64,000 nt of DNA from Anomaloglossus baeobatrachus (Eukaryota > Chordata > Amphibia > Anura > Aromobatidae), in assembly GCF_048569485.1 (NCBI RefSeq), contig NC_134360.1:202456692-202520691 (forward strand), given 5' to 3'. Positions 34,142 through 45,458 of the stretch are shown one piece after another; the stretch's first letter is position 1, and each line of letters begins with the position of its first letter. A program made the translations under genes and the position numbers. The notes beneath the pieces are model-generated. The model was not told the DNA's origin. It did not search any database and saw only the letters and a list, made by a program, of their open reading frames with translations.

Positions 34142-35160
34142 TTACGTGAAAACATTGTGTGGCACTCCGATGTCCCTGAGAAGAGACGTACATGAAGGCC
34201 TCTTGAGTCTAATGTGCCCATTTTGAGGAAGTGAGTCTTTGTAGTATTTTCCTTTGCCAGGGCAGTCCAAAATTGTGAGGTCCACCAATGCCCCTGCATA
34301 GAGACGTGCATGAGGGCCTGTAAACCTGAAGTGCCCATTGTAAGGAAGTGGGTGTATTATAGTATAGCCCTTTGGCAGGGCAGCCAAAAATTGAGAGGCT
34401 CCACATTGTCCCTGGATAGAGACGTGCATGAGGGCCTGTAAACTTGAAGTGCCCATTGTAAGGAAGTGGGTCTATTGTAGTATAGCCCTTTGGCAGGGCA
34501 GGCAAAAATTGAGAGGCTCCACATTGTCCCTGGATAGAGACGTGCATGAGGGCCTGTAAACTTGAAGTGCCCATTGTAAGGAAGTGGGTCTATTGTAGTA
34601 TAGCCCTTTGGCAGGGCAGCCAAAAATTGAGAGGCTCCACATTGTCCCTGGATAGAGACGTGCATGAGGGCCTGTAAACTTGAAGTGCCCATTGTAAGGA
34701 AGTGGGTGTATTATAGTATAGCCCTTAGGCAGGGCAGCCAAATATTGAGAGGCTCCACATTGTCCCTGGATAGAGACGTGCATGAGGGCCTGTAAACTTG
34801 AAGTGCCCATTGTAAGGAAGTGGGTGTATTATAGTATAGCCCTTAGGCAGGGCAGCCAAAAATTGAGAGGCTCCACATTGTCCCTGGATAGAGACGTGCA
34901 TGAGGGCCTGTAAACTTGAAGTGCCCATTGTAAGGAAGTGGGTGTATTATAGTATAGCCCTTTGGCAGGGCAGCCAAAAATTGAGAGGCTCCACGTTGTC
35001 CCTGGGTAGAGACGTGCATGAGGGCCTCAAAACATTAAGTGTCCATTGTCAGGAAGTGGGTGTATTATAGTATAGCCCTTAGGCAGGGCAGCCAAAAATT
35101 GGGAGGCTCCACGTTGTCCCTGGGTAGAGACGTGCATGAGGGCCTCAAAACATTGTTCCC
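34142..35160. repeat. 118-bp tandem array inside the hAT element
   Basis: About eight copies, each with GCCCTTTGGCAGGGCAGCCA, AGAGGCTCCACATTGTCCCT, GGATAGAGACGTGCATGAGG, GTAAACTTGAAGTGCCCATT, GTAAGGAAGTGGG. Repeat starts step by exactly 118 bp (34456, 34574, 34692, 34810, 34928). The leftmost copy is degenerate. The apparent 67-121 codon minus frames are repeats of the same text. Confidence 0.95.
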
Positions 35161-35375
35161 ATTGCAAAGGAGCGGGTCTCCTGTCATTGTAATGTCCATT
35201 CTGCAAAGAATGGGCGAAAAAATTTACCACTGGGGGTATACCTGAAACAAAGGCCTAAGTATTGCAATTTGTAACGGTCATCATGGTGGCGCATGAGGAG
35301 AAGGAGGAGCAGTCCAGCGATTATCCAAAGTCCAGAAGTGTGTACCCATGGGTGAGTGGAGGTACATGGCAAACT

Positions 35376-37616
35376 TTAAATTCCGCTCTCATTTGCTGGT
35401 GGTGTGGTGAAGTCTGGCCCAATCCAACCCTTGTTCATCTTGATCAGAGTCAGCCTGTCAGCATTTTCAGTTGACAGGCGGGTGCGTTTATCTGTAATGA
35501 TTCCACCTGCGGCACTAAAAACACGCTCTGACAAAACGCTAGCGGCAGGGCAGGCCAGGACTTCCAAGGCGTAGAGAGCCAATTCATGCCACGTGTCCAG
35601 CTTGGATACCCAATAATTGTAAGGCACAGAGGAATGTCGGAGTACAGTTGTTTGATCTGCAAGGTACTCCTTCAGCATCTGGGCAAACTTAGGATTTCTT
35701 GTGGCACTACCCCGCACCTCAGGGGCTGTGGTATGTGAGGGGCTGAGAAAACTGTCCCACATCTTAAAGACTGTTCCCCTACCTCTGGCGGATTGGACTT
35801 GTGCCTCTCTCGGCTGTACGCCTCGGTTGTCCACTGATTCCTGACCTATGCCACTAGCGTTTTGTGAGGGGAATGCTTTGCCTACTTCCGTGACTATGGC
35901 CTTCCGGAACTGCTGCATTTTGGTTGACCTCTCCTCCACGGGAATAAGAGACAAAAAGTTCTCCTTGTAGCGTGGGTCTAACAGTGTTACCAACCAGTAA
36001 TGATTGTCGGCCAAGATGTTCTTAACGCGAGGGTCACGAGACAGGCAGCTTACCATAAAGTCAGCCATGTGCGCCAGACTCTTAACAGCCAGGACTTCAG
36101 TAGCCTGATCAACAAGATGACTGAACATGCTGTCCTCCTCCTCCTCCTCCTCCTCATCTACCCTGTCCTCTGGCCAGCCACGCTGAACCGAGGATATGAC
36201 TGGTGTGCATGTCATATCCTCAATTTGGCCGGAGAGTTGCTCCATGTCTTCATCCTCCTCCTCGTCATAGTCCTCCACTGCACGTTGTGATGAGACGAGG
36301 CTGGGCTGTGTGTTATCACCCACTACTGTTTCTTGCTGCAACTCATCGCGCTCCGCCTGCAATGCATCATGTTTGTTTTTCAGCAGAGACCGTTTTAGAA
36401 GGCAGAGTAGCGGTATGGTGACGCTAATAATGGCGTCATCACCACTCACCATCTTGGTGGAGTCCTCAAAGTTTTGGAGGATGGTACATAGGTCTGACAT
36501 CCATCTCCACTCCTCAGGTGTTATGTGTGGAGTTTGACCCATTTCCCGACGGCTTAGGTGATGCAGGTACTCAACAACTGCCCTCTTCTGCTCACATATC
36601 CTGACCAACATGTGCAGCGTTGAATTCCAACGCGTGGGGACATCACACACCAGTCTGTGAGCCGGAAGATGCAAACGGCGCTGAAAGCCGGCAAGGCCGG
36701 CTGAAGCAGTAGGTGACTTTCGAAAATGTGCAGACAGGCGGCGAACTTTTACCAGCAGATCAGACAGCTCTGGGTATGACTTTATAAACCGCTGAACCAC
36801 GAGGTTGAGCACATGGGCCACGCATGGAACATGTGTCAGCTGGCCTCGCCTCAAAGCCGCCACCAGGTTCCGGCCATTGTCACAGACGACCTTTCCTGGC
36901 TTTAGGTTCAGAGGTGTGAGCCAGTGATCTGCCTGCTGTTTCAGAGCTGTCCACACCTCTTCTGCATTGTGGGGTTTGTCACCGATGCAGATTAGCTTCA
37001 GCACAGCCTGTTGCCGCTTCGCCGAGGCAGTGCTGCAGTGCTTCCAGCTTGGGACTGGTGTGGAGGGTACAGTGGATGAGGATGCGCAGGAGGAGGAGGA
37101 GGCTGAAGAGCATGACATTCCTGAGCTGTAGAGTGTGGGTGAAACACTGACTGAGGTAGGGCCTGCAAACCTTGGTGTGGGAAGGACGTGTTCCGTCCCT
37201 CGCTCAGACTGGGTCCCAGCTTCCACAATATTAACCCAGTGTGCCGTCAACGAGATGTAGCGGCCTTGCCCACAAGCACTTGTCCACGTGTCTGTGGTTA
37301 GGTGGACCTTGGGTGAAACAGCGTTGTTCAGGGCACGTGTGATGTTTTGTGACACGTGGTTATGCAACGCGGGGACGGCACACCGGGAGAAATAGTGGCG
37401 GCTGGGGACCGAGTAACGTGGGACAGCTGCCGCCATCAGGTCGCGGAATGCTTCTGTCTCCACCAGCCTAAAAGGCAACATTTCCAGCGCAAGCAGTCGC
37501 GAAATGTTAGCATTTAGAACTGTGGCATGTGGGGTGTTGGCAGTGTATTTGCGCCTGCGTTCAAAGGTTTGCTGAATGGATAACTGAACGCTGCGCTGGG
37601 ACAAGGACGTGCTTCA
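35376..37616 (-). pseudogene. hAT transposase, catalytic and dimerisation part
   Basis: About 742 codons in the same frame as the upstream BED-finger part. Blocks in order: LSIQQTFERRRKYTANTPHA, LTTDTWTSACGQGRY (first catalytic D), KVVCDNGRNLVAALRRG (second D), CVAHVLNLVVQRFIK, VPTRWNSTLHMLVRI, acidic stretches, LLDPRYKENFLSLIP, and the hATC domain YWVSKLDTWHELALYALEVL..CPAASVLSERVFSAAGGIIT (E of the triad in SERVFS). These are the family hallmarks of a ZBED-type hAT transposase. Just upstream the frame is closed by TAA TGA, so expression from the upstream start would stop there. Unless those stops are bypassed, the protein is not made whole. Confidence 0.93.
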
Positions 37617-38702
37617 TTATGGTGTTCTTTCTGCGTAGGCAACTGCAGGTGCAGGAGTGGAGGAGGCTTGTTCGCAGGCAGCATGGACAGGGGATTGGCT
37701 CGCATGCACAACCAGCGAAGACGTAGCAGTGACATCAGCAAGCACTGCTCCTCGACTCTGTTGTACTTCCCACAAAGTCGGGTGCTTGGCTGACATGTGC
37801 CTGATAATGCTGGTGGTGGTCAGGCTGCTAGTTTTGGTACCCCTGCTGATGCTGGCACGGCAGGTGTTGCAAATGGCCTTTTTAGAATCATCTGGAGCCA
37901 ACTTAAAAAACTGCCAGACTTGGGAAGACCTAACATTTGTACAGGCACCTTGTGTCGTCGTGTTGTTCCGGGGAACGGTTGCCTGACTTCTGCCTGGGGC
38001 CACCACCCTGCTTCTTACTGCCTGTTGTGATGCTACGCCTCCCTCCCCCTGTGCACTGCTGTCCTCGCTCTGCATATCCTCCTGCCAGGTTGGGTCAGTT
38101 ACTGGATCATCCACCACGTCGTCTTCCTCTTCCGCACCCTGCTCCTCCTGACTTCCTGACAATTGTGTCTCATCATCGTCCACCACTTGTTGAGACACGT
38201 TGCCAACTTCGTGAGAACGTGGCTGCTCAAATATTTGGCCATCTGTACAGACGATCTCCTCATGACCCACTTCAATATGAGCTGGCGAGAGGCCAGAATG
38301 TGTGAATGGAAACGTGAACAGCTCTTCCGAGTGTCCAAGTGTGGGATCATTAATGTCCGAGGAGGAAGTGTACTCAGCCTGGTGGTAGGAAGGAGGATCA
38401 GGTTCAGAAATGTGCGGTGCAGTATCACGGCTACTGACACTTGACCGTGTGGAAGACAGAGTGTTTGTGGTGGTGCCAATCTGACTGGAAGCATTATCTG
38501 CTATCCAACTAACAACCTGTTGACACTGGTCTTGGTTCAAGAGCGGTGTACTGCTGCGGTCCCCAAGAATTTGGGACAGGACGTGCGAGCGACTAGATGT
38601 GGCCCTTTGTTGTGGCGAAATTAGAGCTTGCCCACGACCTCGGCCTCTGCCTGCACCACCATCACGTCCACTTCCTTGTTCCTTGCCAATGCCCTTGCGC
38701 AT
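37617..38702 (-). pseudogene. hAT transposase N-terminus with BED zinc finger
   Basis: 361 codons from ATG at 38702 to TAA at 37617. Low-complexity and acidic sequence covers the first about 255 residues (GAGRGRGRG, EEQGAEEEDDVVDD). The BED finger spans residues 261-312, QVWQFFKL.. with Cys278, Cys281, His302 and His307 (C-x2-C-x20-H-x4-H). BED fingers bind the transposon ends in hAT enzymes. The next part of the transposase follows in the same frame after two consecutive stops (TAA TGA at 37619-37614), so the two halves were one frame of about 1100 codons. Translation of this half alone would give a DNA-binding protein without catalysis. Confidence 0.9.
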
Positions 38703-38954
38703 TTTGCAATGCTGTGCTGACGTGTATTCACTACTTGTGCGTTATATCAAAGTTTGTGGAAATTGCACACAAGTGCACCTGTACGCTGCCACCGACAGGC
38801 ACACACGTGCGGTTTTAAAAACCAAGCACGGACGCACTAAGAACCTAACAGGTTTTTTTGGGGAGCGACAATTACAGACAAGTCAGACACTATCTGGACT
38901 GTTTTAGACTGTGTACACCAGCCCCAGATATGATGAAGGCTGGTATACGATCAC

Positions 38955-39180
38955 CACTAGGAATGGCTATATATACCCTGCCTGCCTGCCTGCCTGTATA
39001 CTGGTACAATAGTCCTGACAAGGACTCTTCTGGTCACTAGCCTGTATTCAGGCCTGGCTATACCCTGCCTGTATATAGCAACAATAGTCCTGAGAAGGAC
39101 TCTGCTACTGTACTCCGACCTGGCTATACCCTGCCTGCCTGTATACAACTAGAATAGTCCTGAGAAGGACTTTTGGTCAC
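38955..39180. repeat. About 75-bp tandem repeat upstream of the hAT transposase
   Basis: Three copies of CCTGCCTGTATA..ACAATAGTCCTGAGAAGGAC..TCTGGTCAC..CCTGGCTATAC in the transposase 5' region. It could hold promoter elements, but none can be named with confidence. Confidence 0.75.
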
Positions 39181-39563
39181 ACTGTTTGCAGCCCTGCAAC
39201 TGAAAAAGCTATAAAGGGCCGCAAAGCTTTCCCTGAATCAGCGACACTCTCCCTGCACTGACTGTCTGGATAGCTGTGAGCAGAGCACAGCGCGCCGGCC
39301 GGTATAAAGGCTCGGTCACGCTGTGCAGGCCGGCCAATCACTGCAATTCCACAACTAACAGGGCTGTGGCATTGCAGTGGTCTGCCAGCCAATCCCTGCA
39401 TGAGGGCTGGCTCTCAAAAGAGCGCCAACATGCAGGGATGAAGACCACGAGTACAGCACGAGTATCGCGAGATTACTCGGTCCCCGCCGAGCAGCCCGAG
39501 TACAGCGATACTCGTGCGAGTACCGAGTAGTTACAAGCATGCTCGCTCATCACTATTCAGCAG

Positions 39564-40228
39564 TGTTAACCACATAAACCAGCATCGGGACCAATCCAGT
39601 ATTTCAAGTAGGTGAATTGAATACTTGCAATAAGGAAATTTAGTAAAACAAAAAAATAAAAAAACAGCAAATCCCTAACTTTCAGTTTATGGATTTTCCT
39701 CATCTGAAAAAAAAATAAATAAAAAAAGTGTCAGATGTGCAAACACAAAGAAGATATTGCTGGGGAGGACTCACATATTTTGCAGCTTTCTTTTTTTGTC
39801 CTTTAAAATTAAAAATGCTATACGGTAGCACGGCTCCGTTCCTGCACATTGACAATAAATGACCCCTCATTTGATCAATGGTTATTACTAGCTGAAGCCT
39901 GAGGAACAGTCCCTCATAATCCAGAATGAATGGTGGACGTTTCCGTTTTTCTTGGCTGGATAAGCAGCAGGGCTTCATATTCTAAACACTAATAGGTACA
40001 AATGTGCATAGAAATGAGGTTCTCGGTGCAGAAATATATATGTCCATATGTTATACTAACATTGCCAGAAAATAAACTGGAAAGAAAATTTTGCTCACAT
40101 AAATATCAGCAGAATTTACAGTAATCTGTATTACAAATCTAAAGGGCAATTCCACCTATGACAATCATGTATATTACGCATCTAAGCTGCAATATTTCTT
40201 AACTTATAGCATAAAAAGCACTCACAAT
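39564..40228. other. No recognisable feature
   Basis: AT-rich; two A-rich runs near 39640-39730. The stretch 33528-33717 on the other side of the hAT is likewise featureless. Confidence 0.4.
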
Positions 40229-40229
40229 T

Positions 40230-41160
40230 AGTGATGAGTGACCCAAACTGTAAAATTTGGGATCCGTGCCAGATACCTTGTATCCGTGCTCCGACTTCAG
40301 GGAACGCCGTGTAACTACCCAGAAATAAAGAAAATAGGAAATAAAGCAGGAGCGTTCTACTTACAGAGTCCCCCGCATTGATGTAACACTACTTCCAGGG
40401 CCGCTCATTAACCTCATATATATTCACTGCTTCCCCCGCCCACCAGCAGCCCCGGCGTCTCTGATTGGTTGCAGTCACACCGCGCCCCCACCCTGTGTGA
40501 CAGCATGTCTGTTTGGAATCACGCAAGCTGTCTGGTGTAAAAATAATTAAATACAAAAATTGGCGTAGGGCCCCCCCATATTATGATATCCAGCACAGAT
40601 AAAACATACGGCTACAGGCTGCAGCCCCTAGCCATGCGCTTAACTTGGCTGTGTATCAAAATTAGAGAAACCACGTGGCTTTTTTAAATTATTTAAATAA
40701 ATTATTTTAAAAAATTACATGCGGTCACCCCCCCAATCTTGATATCCAGCCATGATAAAGTTGATAGTTGAGAACTAGTATTCTCAGGCTTGGGAAATCC
40801 ATAGTTATTTGGCCCACTAGCCTAAAAATAGCAACCTGCAGCTGCAAAGAATTCTCACATCTCTAAGGTTCAACAATCCTGGCTCATCCCAATTGCACTG
40901 CTGTGGTGGCAATTGGGGTAATATAAGGGGTTAATGACAGCTTACTACTGCCACTAAGCCCTAGATTAGTAATGAGAGGCATCCATGAGTCCCCCCCATT
41001 ACTAATCTGTATGTGAAAAAAACTAAGCACAAACACCGAAAAAAAATCATTTATTTGAAATAAAATACAAGAAAAAGATAGTCTTTATCCAATTTATTAA
41101 CCCCAAACACCCAGTTCCAACTTAATCCACATGAGGTCCCACAACAATTCTGGCTCCTCT
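40230..41160. mobile_element. Non-autonomous hAT-like repeat, right end unclear
   Basis: Starts TAGTGATGAGTGACCCAAAC, a tip close to that of the complete hAT (TAGTGATGAGCGAG). It continues with text I associate with common frog non-autonomous elements (GAGTCCCCCCCATTACTAAT, TTATTTGAAATAAAATAC, TTTATTAACCCC). I could not find the matching right tip or an 8-bp duplication. Confidence 0.5.
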
Positions 41161-41369
41161 AGATACTGAAGTCACAGCACATGGGCAGAAAACTGTCTGC
41201 ACGCTGTGGCTTCAGGCACTGACTGACTGAGCTTTGAGTGGTAATGTCACTTAGTTTATCTGCGGTCACAGCTGCAGGTTCCCATGGTACCCCACCTGTG
41301 ACTGCAGGTAAAATGACCTCAGGTGACCTCCTTGAACTCAGTGACCTCACCTCAGGTGAACTACTGTCA

Positions 41370-41770
41370 CAGACATGCATCTCCTGGCAGAAAAACACAT
41401 TTTTTTATCATGAGATGCAGATTTGGTGCTGAAATTTATACACCATATTCCTGCACCAAAACTGCATGTTCTGGCAAAAAAACATCAAAACACAATGCGG
41501 TTTTGATGCAATTTTTTGCAAGGAGATGCAGATTTGGTGCAGGACTATGGTGTATAAATTTCAGCATCAAATCTGCATCTCTTGGCAAAAAAAATGCACA
41601 AAAACAGTTTTGATGCTTCTTCAGTCAGGAGGTGCAAATTTGATGCAGTAATCTGGTGCAGACATTTTAGCACCAAATTTGCATTTCCTGGCAGAAATCC
41701 ACACCAAAACAGTGTTGAAACCGTTTTGTTTGTGCATTTCTTGCAAACACCCCAAAACACGTGATTTCCA
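41370..41770. repeat. Complex direct and inverted repeat
   Basis: The words ATGCAGATTTGGTGC and TGGCAAAAAAA recur in direct and inverted orientation at about 75-bp spacing (for example GCATCTCCTGGCAG, GCATCTCTTGGCAA, GCATTTCCTGGCAG). This is a scrambled satellite-like block. 41771-42255 after it shows nothing recognisable. Confidence 0.65.
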
Positions 41771-42412
41771 AATAGCGTGCCTGGTTTGACTTCGTATCTC
41801 AAGTCAGGTGGCAAATCTCATTAAAGGGTCAACGGTGATTTCCAGGATTACTTGCTGAATAGATGGTGCAAGAGTTCACATACTCTTCTTCCTTGGAGAG
41901 GCAATTTGCACATAATATGATAAAAATTTTCATTTCCCAAGCCAACATGGGGCTCTCAGCAGTCAATGCATAGTATTAGTACAGTCCGACACGGTCTTAT
42001 CAGTACTGACAGTGATAGTCTATGAAGGAGAAAGCCAAGCACTGTACTCCAATTTCTATAGCACTCCAATGAGTACCTCCGCGCCATTCAAGATGGGAAT
42101 AATGAGCACCGATTTCAGGAAGACTTAGGGTCCCGGAGGTCAGGCCCCCAGTAAACTATAGGTTGTTCATTATCCTGATATTAACTTGTTTCTTTTTGGG
42201 TGGAGGGTGGTGAGAGATAATCATTGCAGACTTATAATCGTCCTATATTAGGATATTCGAGGGGCTGGTGATAAGTCTTTGGCTTTACCCAGAAAGAAAT
42301 GAGAAAGGATGATGAAACTTTACATTTATTCCACATACTACCCACTGTTGTCAACACACTTCTTACATCAGTATTTCAAGTTCTGTAAGCCTAGCAAAAA
42401 GAATGATTTTGG

Positions 42413-42988
42413 TTATGCCTCAAACCAGACATCCATAGCTGCCATGGCATCAGAAATGGTGTGAAATTTGATACCATTGAGGTGTTTCTTCAGGTTTGGA
42501 AACAGATGATTGTTGTAGGGAGCTAGATCTGGTGAATAAGGTGGGTGGTCAACCAGCTGAAAGCCCAGCTCTGCCAGCTTTGCCATGGTCGCTTGTGCAG
42601 TGTGAGCAGAGGCATTGTCTTGCAGGACAAAGATTCCTTTGGACAGCTTGCCATACCTTTTGGCCTTCAATTGGTCAAAAAGTTCAATGTAATACCTTGC
42701 ATTGATGGTGGAACCCTTTTGAAGGTAGTCCACTAACAGCATGCCCTCCTTATCCCAGAACACAGGCGCCATCACCTTAGTGGCTGATTTTTGCACCCTG
42801 AACTTCTTTGGACGAGTAGAACCACTGTGCCTCCAGTCTTTTGACTGCTCCTTGTTTTCAGGGTCATACAAATAAAGGCAGGTCTCATCCTTAGTGACCA
42901 GTTGATCAAGGAACTTCTTATCAGTCCAGAAACGCTGACAAATGGACCAGGAAGTTTTCACTCGCATGCTTCTCTGATCGGTTATCAA
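42413..42988 (-). pseudogene. Mariner transposase, catalytic part
   Basis: Reads LVTKDETCLYLYDPENKEQ (first D), VLQDNASAHTA (second D) and HPPYSPDLAPYNNHLFPNLK. The family norm at the end is YSPDLAPSDYHLF. The third catalytic aspartate, 34 residues after the QDN aspartate, is replaced by N, so the DD34D triad is broken. The frame ends at WFEA; beyond it LLGLQNLKY..CKKCVDNSG..YVE is still readable with stops, i.e. the true C-terminus. The enzyme is dead. Confidence 0.9.
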
Positions 42989-43000
42989 ACATTTGGGGAC

Positions 43001-43378
43001 CTACTTTGCAGATTGCTTCCTCATGTCCAAATGTTCATGGATAATGACACAAACACGTTCACTGGAAATCCCCATGATGTCTGCTGTTGCTTTAGCTGAA
43101 ATTCGTGGATTCTCCAGTATGAGGTTGTGCACAGCATCGACGCTCTCCGGAACAACAACCACTCTCGGTCGTCCAGGACGCTCCTCATCATTGGTGCTGA
43201 AGTGGCCCGTTTTAAATTTGCCAACCCAGTTCTTAACTGTGGAATACGAAGGGCATTGATCCCCCAAGGTCTGCGACATATCACCATGAATATCCTTTGC
43301 GGACTTTCCTTGCAGAAACAAGAATTTTATCACTCCTTTGCTCTCAGTTGCTGTGAATATCACATTAGACTCCGCCAT
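43001..43378 (-). pseudogene. Mariner transposase, DNA-binding part
   Basis: Starts MAESNVIFTATESKGVIKFL and carries GKSAKDIHGDMSQTLGDQCP, YSTVKNWVGKFKTGHFST, EERPGRPRVVVVPESVDAVH and MGISSERVCVIIHEHLDMRK. These are the two helix-turn-helix domains and the GRPR hook of mariner transposases. I chose the internal ATG at 43378 because homologous proteins begin MAES; an in-frame ATG lies further upstream at 43429. A frame change separates it from the catalytic part, with the WVPKCL linker lost. Confidence 0.88.
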
Positions 43379-43458
43379 TTTTGTTTTCCTGCATGCGTAG
43401 AACACTGTTGCCATAAGCAACAAACACAAAATTTTGAAAACCTATATTAGACACATAA

Positions 43459-43994
43459 AGCCTGCTTTACATGTTATGATTTCGCATACGATATTGTATG
43501 CGATCGTAACCGCCCCCGTCGTATGTGCGGCACGTTCAATTTTGTTGAATGTGCCGCACAAACGATTAATCCCCGTCACACGTACTTACCCGTCCATACG
43601 ACCTCGATGTGGGCGGCGAACGTCCACTTCCTGGAGTGGGAGGGACGTTCAGCGTCGTCACATCAACGTCATGCGGCAGCCGGCCAATAGAAGCGGAGGG
43701 GCGGAGATGAGCGGGACGTAAACATCCCGCCCACCTTCCGCATTACTGGCCGGGAACTGCAGGCCGCAGGTAAGATCTGTTCATCGTTCCCGGGGTGTCA
43801 CACACTGCGATGTGTGCTACCCCGGGTATGATGAACAACCTGACGTTCAATTCATGAGGAATGACGAACCGTTCATTCGCAATCGCACGTAGCTGTTACA
43901 TGCTACAATGTACCTTACGATGCCGGATGTGCGTCACTTACGACGTGACCCCGCCAACACATCGTAAGATATATTGTAGTGTGTAAAGCGGGCT
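43459..43994. mobile_element. Harbinger-type MITE, copy M6, opposite orientation
   Basis: TAA duplications at 43456-43458 and 43995-43997. Termini AGCCTGCTTTACATG and the reverse complement of AGCCCGCTTTACACAC. Very similar to M4 in reverse orientation (CCCGTCACACGTACTTACC early, GATGCCGGATGTGCGTCAC late). 536 bp. Confidence 0.93.
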
Positions 43995-43997
43995 TAA

Positions 43998-44773
43998 GGC
44001 TTTCATGTGGTGTAAAATTTGTTACCATAGAAACAAAAAAGATCACAAAGCCAAAGAGTTATCAGCAGCTCCTCGTACATGCAGGGCCCATGTACAAACC
44101 GAAATGCGTCAGTACACAACATATCCCATAATGTTATTCTTTCCAGGCTGTTCTGAGTACTCCAACGTGCATTTTAATAAAATAATAGGATAGTCGCTCT
44201 CCACCTTCACACAAGATTGCTTCTTCGTTCCTGTCATCCGCAGAAGATTGACTGGAAGGTTAAAACACTATCTTTGATAGCATAAAAGAAGGACATTCAC
44301 TTTTATGTTCTTTTTCAACAGCCGACAAGCTGTACTCATATCACCTGCCAGTATAAGGTTATTAAAGTATGCCAGATTAAGCAGAAAATCTATAGTCAGT
44401 CCTGGAGTTGTAGCTGTCACCCGCACAGAACTTTCCCATTTGAGAAAAATTGTAAATATGGCTTTTCTTAAACAAACTGACAGTTATTCAGTTACGAAAA
44501 CAATGTAGGAGGAAACCTGTTAGGAAGCATGAAAGATTAAAGCGGGTATTATTTCAGACACTCACAAATTGATTAAAGGAAACTCACTGACCTGTCTGGC
44601 TGACAATTTCCTCAGCATATACTCGATAAAACATATCCCCTATAAAGACGCAATTACATTACCGAAAAGTGTTTGAGAGTCTGCCAAACCGGACCCACCA
44701 ATCTGCCACGAACAGTATCCTACAGAGCAGGCACCTAAATAGCCGGACCGTATAGAAGCCCATGTCTCCGGAG
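43998..44773. other. No gene recognised
   Basis: A 44090-44160 stretch (CCGAAATGCGTCAGTACAC) is reminiscent of the GAAAYGCGT words of the ribozyme-type repeats, but no core was found. A T2-type left tip TTAAAGGGTAACCGTCATTT lies at 44774. Confidence 0.35.
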
Positions 44774-44892
44774 TTAAAGGGTAACCGTCATTTTAATCTT
44801 TATTTCCTAAATCAATAGTACACATGAAAATAAGAAACCTTGTAATACCGTATTTTTCGGATTATAAGATGCACTTTTCCTCCCAAAAATTT

Positions 44893-45231
44893 AGCTAGAA
44901 AAACAAAAGCGCTGATAGGGTCTTACGAAATAAATAAACAAGGTAATATATGATATAATACACTCACCAGATGTGGTCACAACCACCATAGATAGCATGA
45001 GATAATGGCGGCTGCCGCGGCCCCACGTGGAGATGTCTTCAAAGCAGGAGGAGAAAAAAAGCTAATCCCGCGCAATCCGCCAGAATAAGATGTGGAAATA
45101 TTGATAGATTAATAACTCTTTTATTCCATAGGTCTACGCATGTCAAGGTATGAAGACCTCTTCCTCAGGACCAGAATATCAACAATGCATGAACAATGGA
45201 CTAACACTTTTTCTCCTCCTGCTTTGAAGAC
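44893..45231. mobile_element. Short retroposed insert (339 bp) with decayed hammerhead
   Basis: A perfect 14-bp duplication CCTCCCAAAAATTT (44879-44892 and 45232-45245) flanks it. It begins AGCTAGAAAAACAAAAGCGC, TGATAGGGTCTTAC.. and ACTCACC, like the insert at 62708. On the minus strand near 45170-45130 it reads CTGAGGA-AGAGGT..ACCT-TGACATGCGTAGACC. The CTGANGA core is intact and a stem II can form, but GAAAC is changed to GACAT, so it should not cleave. Confidence 0.75.
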
Positions 45232-45317
45232 CCTCCCAAAAATTTGGGAGGAAAATGAGGGGTGCGTCTTATAGCCCAAATGCAGCTTAGTGGGGGGCAG
45301 TGGAAAACGGTCACAGG

Positions 45318-45458
45318 AGGCAGTCGCAATGCTGCAGGCGGTGCGCCATGCTGCGGGTGGTGCACCATGCTGTGGGCGGTGCGCCATGCTACAGGCGGTG
45401 TACTGTGCTGCACTGTGCTGCAGGTGGTGCACTGCAGTGCGCTGTGCTGCAGGCAGTA
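45318..45458. repeat. Minisatellite, 19-bp unit
   Basis: GGCGGTGCGCCATGCTGCG-like units repeat about seven times inside the interrupted MITE. Confidence 0.8.

Larger units (their letters stand above)
33726..39555 (-). mobile_element. Complete-looking hAT DNA transposon, 5.8 kb
   Basis: Flanked by a perfect 8-bp duplication TTCAGCAG (33718-33725 and 39556-39563). Termini TAGTGATGAGCGAG match exactly as inverted repeats over 14 bp and continue with GTACTCG-rich subterminal text. The transposase runs on the minus strand (38702 to 35376) with a BED zinc finger and a hATC dimerisation domain. The 3' region carries a 118-bp tandem array and the 5' region a smaller one. This is the most intact transposon in the window; its only obvious coding damage is a pair of adjacent stop codons. 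Confidence 0.95.
42256..43445 (-). mobile_element. Mariner transposon, inactive
   Basis: The coding region runs right to left. The 3' end lies near GGGCTGGTGATAAGTC (42260), a mariner-like tip. The 5' tip is not recognisable near 43445, where a Harbinger-type MITE follows within 15 bp. About 1.2 kb, close to the usual 1.3 kb of the family. Confidence 0.8.

Noticed and set aside
34209-34928. Series of 67-121 codon minus-strand frames beginning MGTSSLQALM
   Set aside because: Each is the same 118-bp tandem unit read again. The unit is not a multiple of three, so every frame closes after a few units.
35376-38702. Host ZBED-type domesticated gene instead of a transposon
   Set aside because: The frame lies inside exact terminal repeats with a perfect 8-bp target duplication and contains consecutive stops, so it is a mobile element copy.
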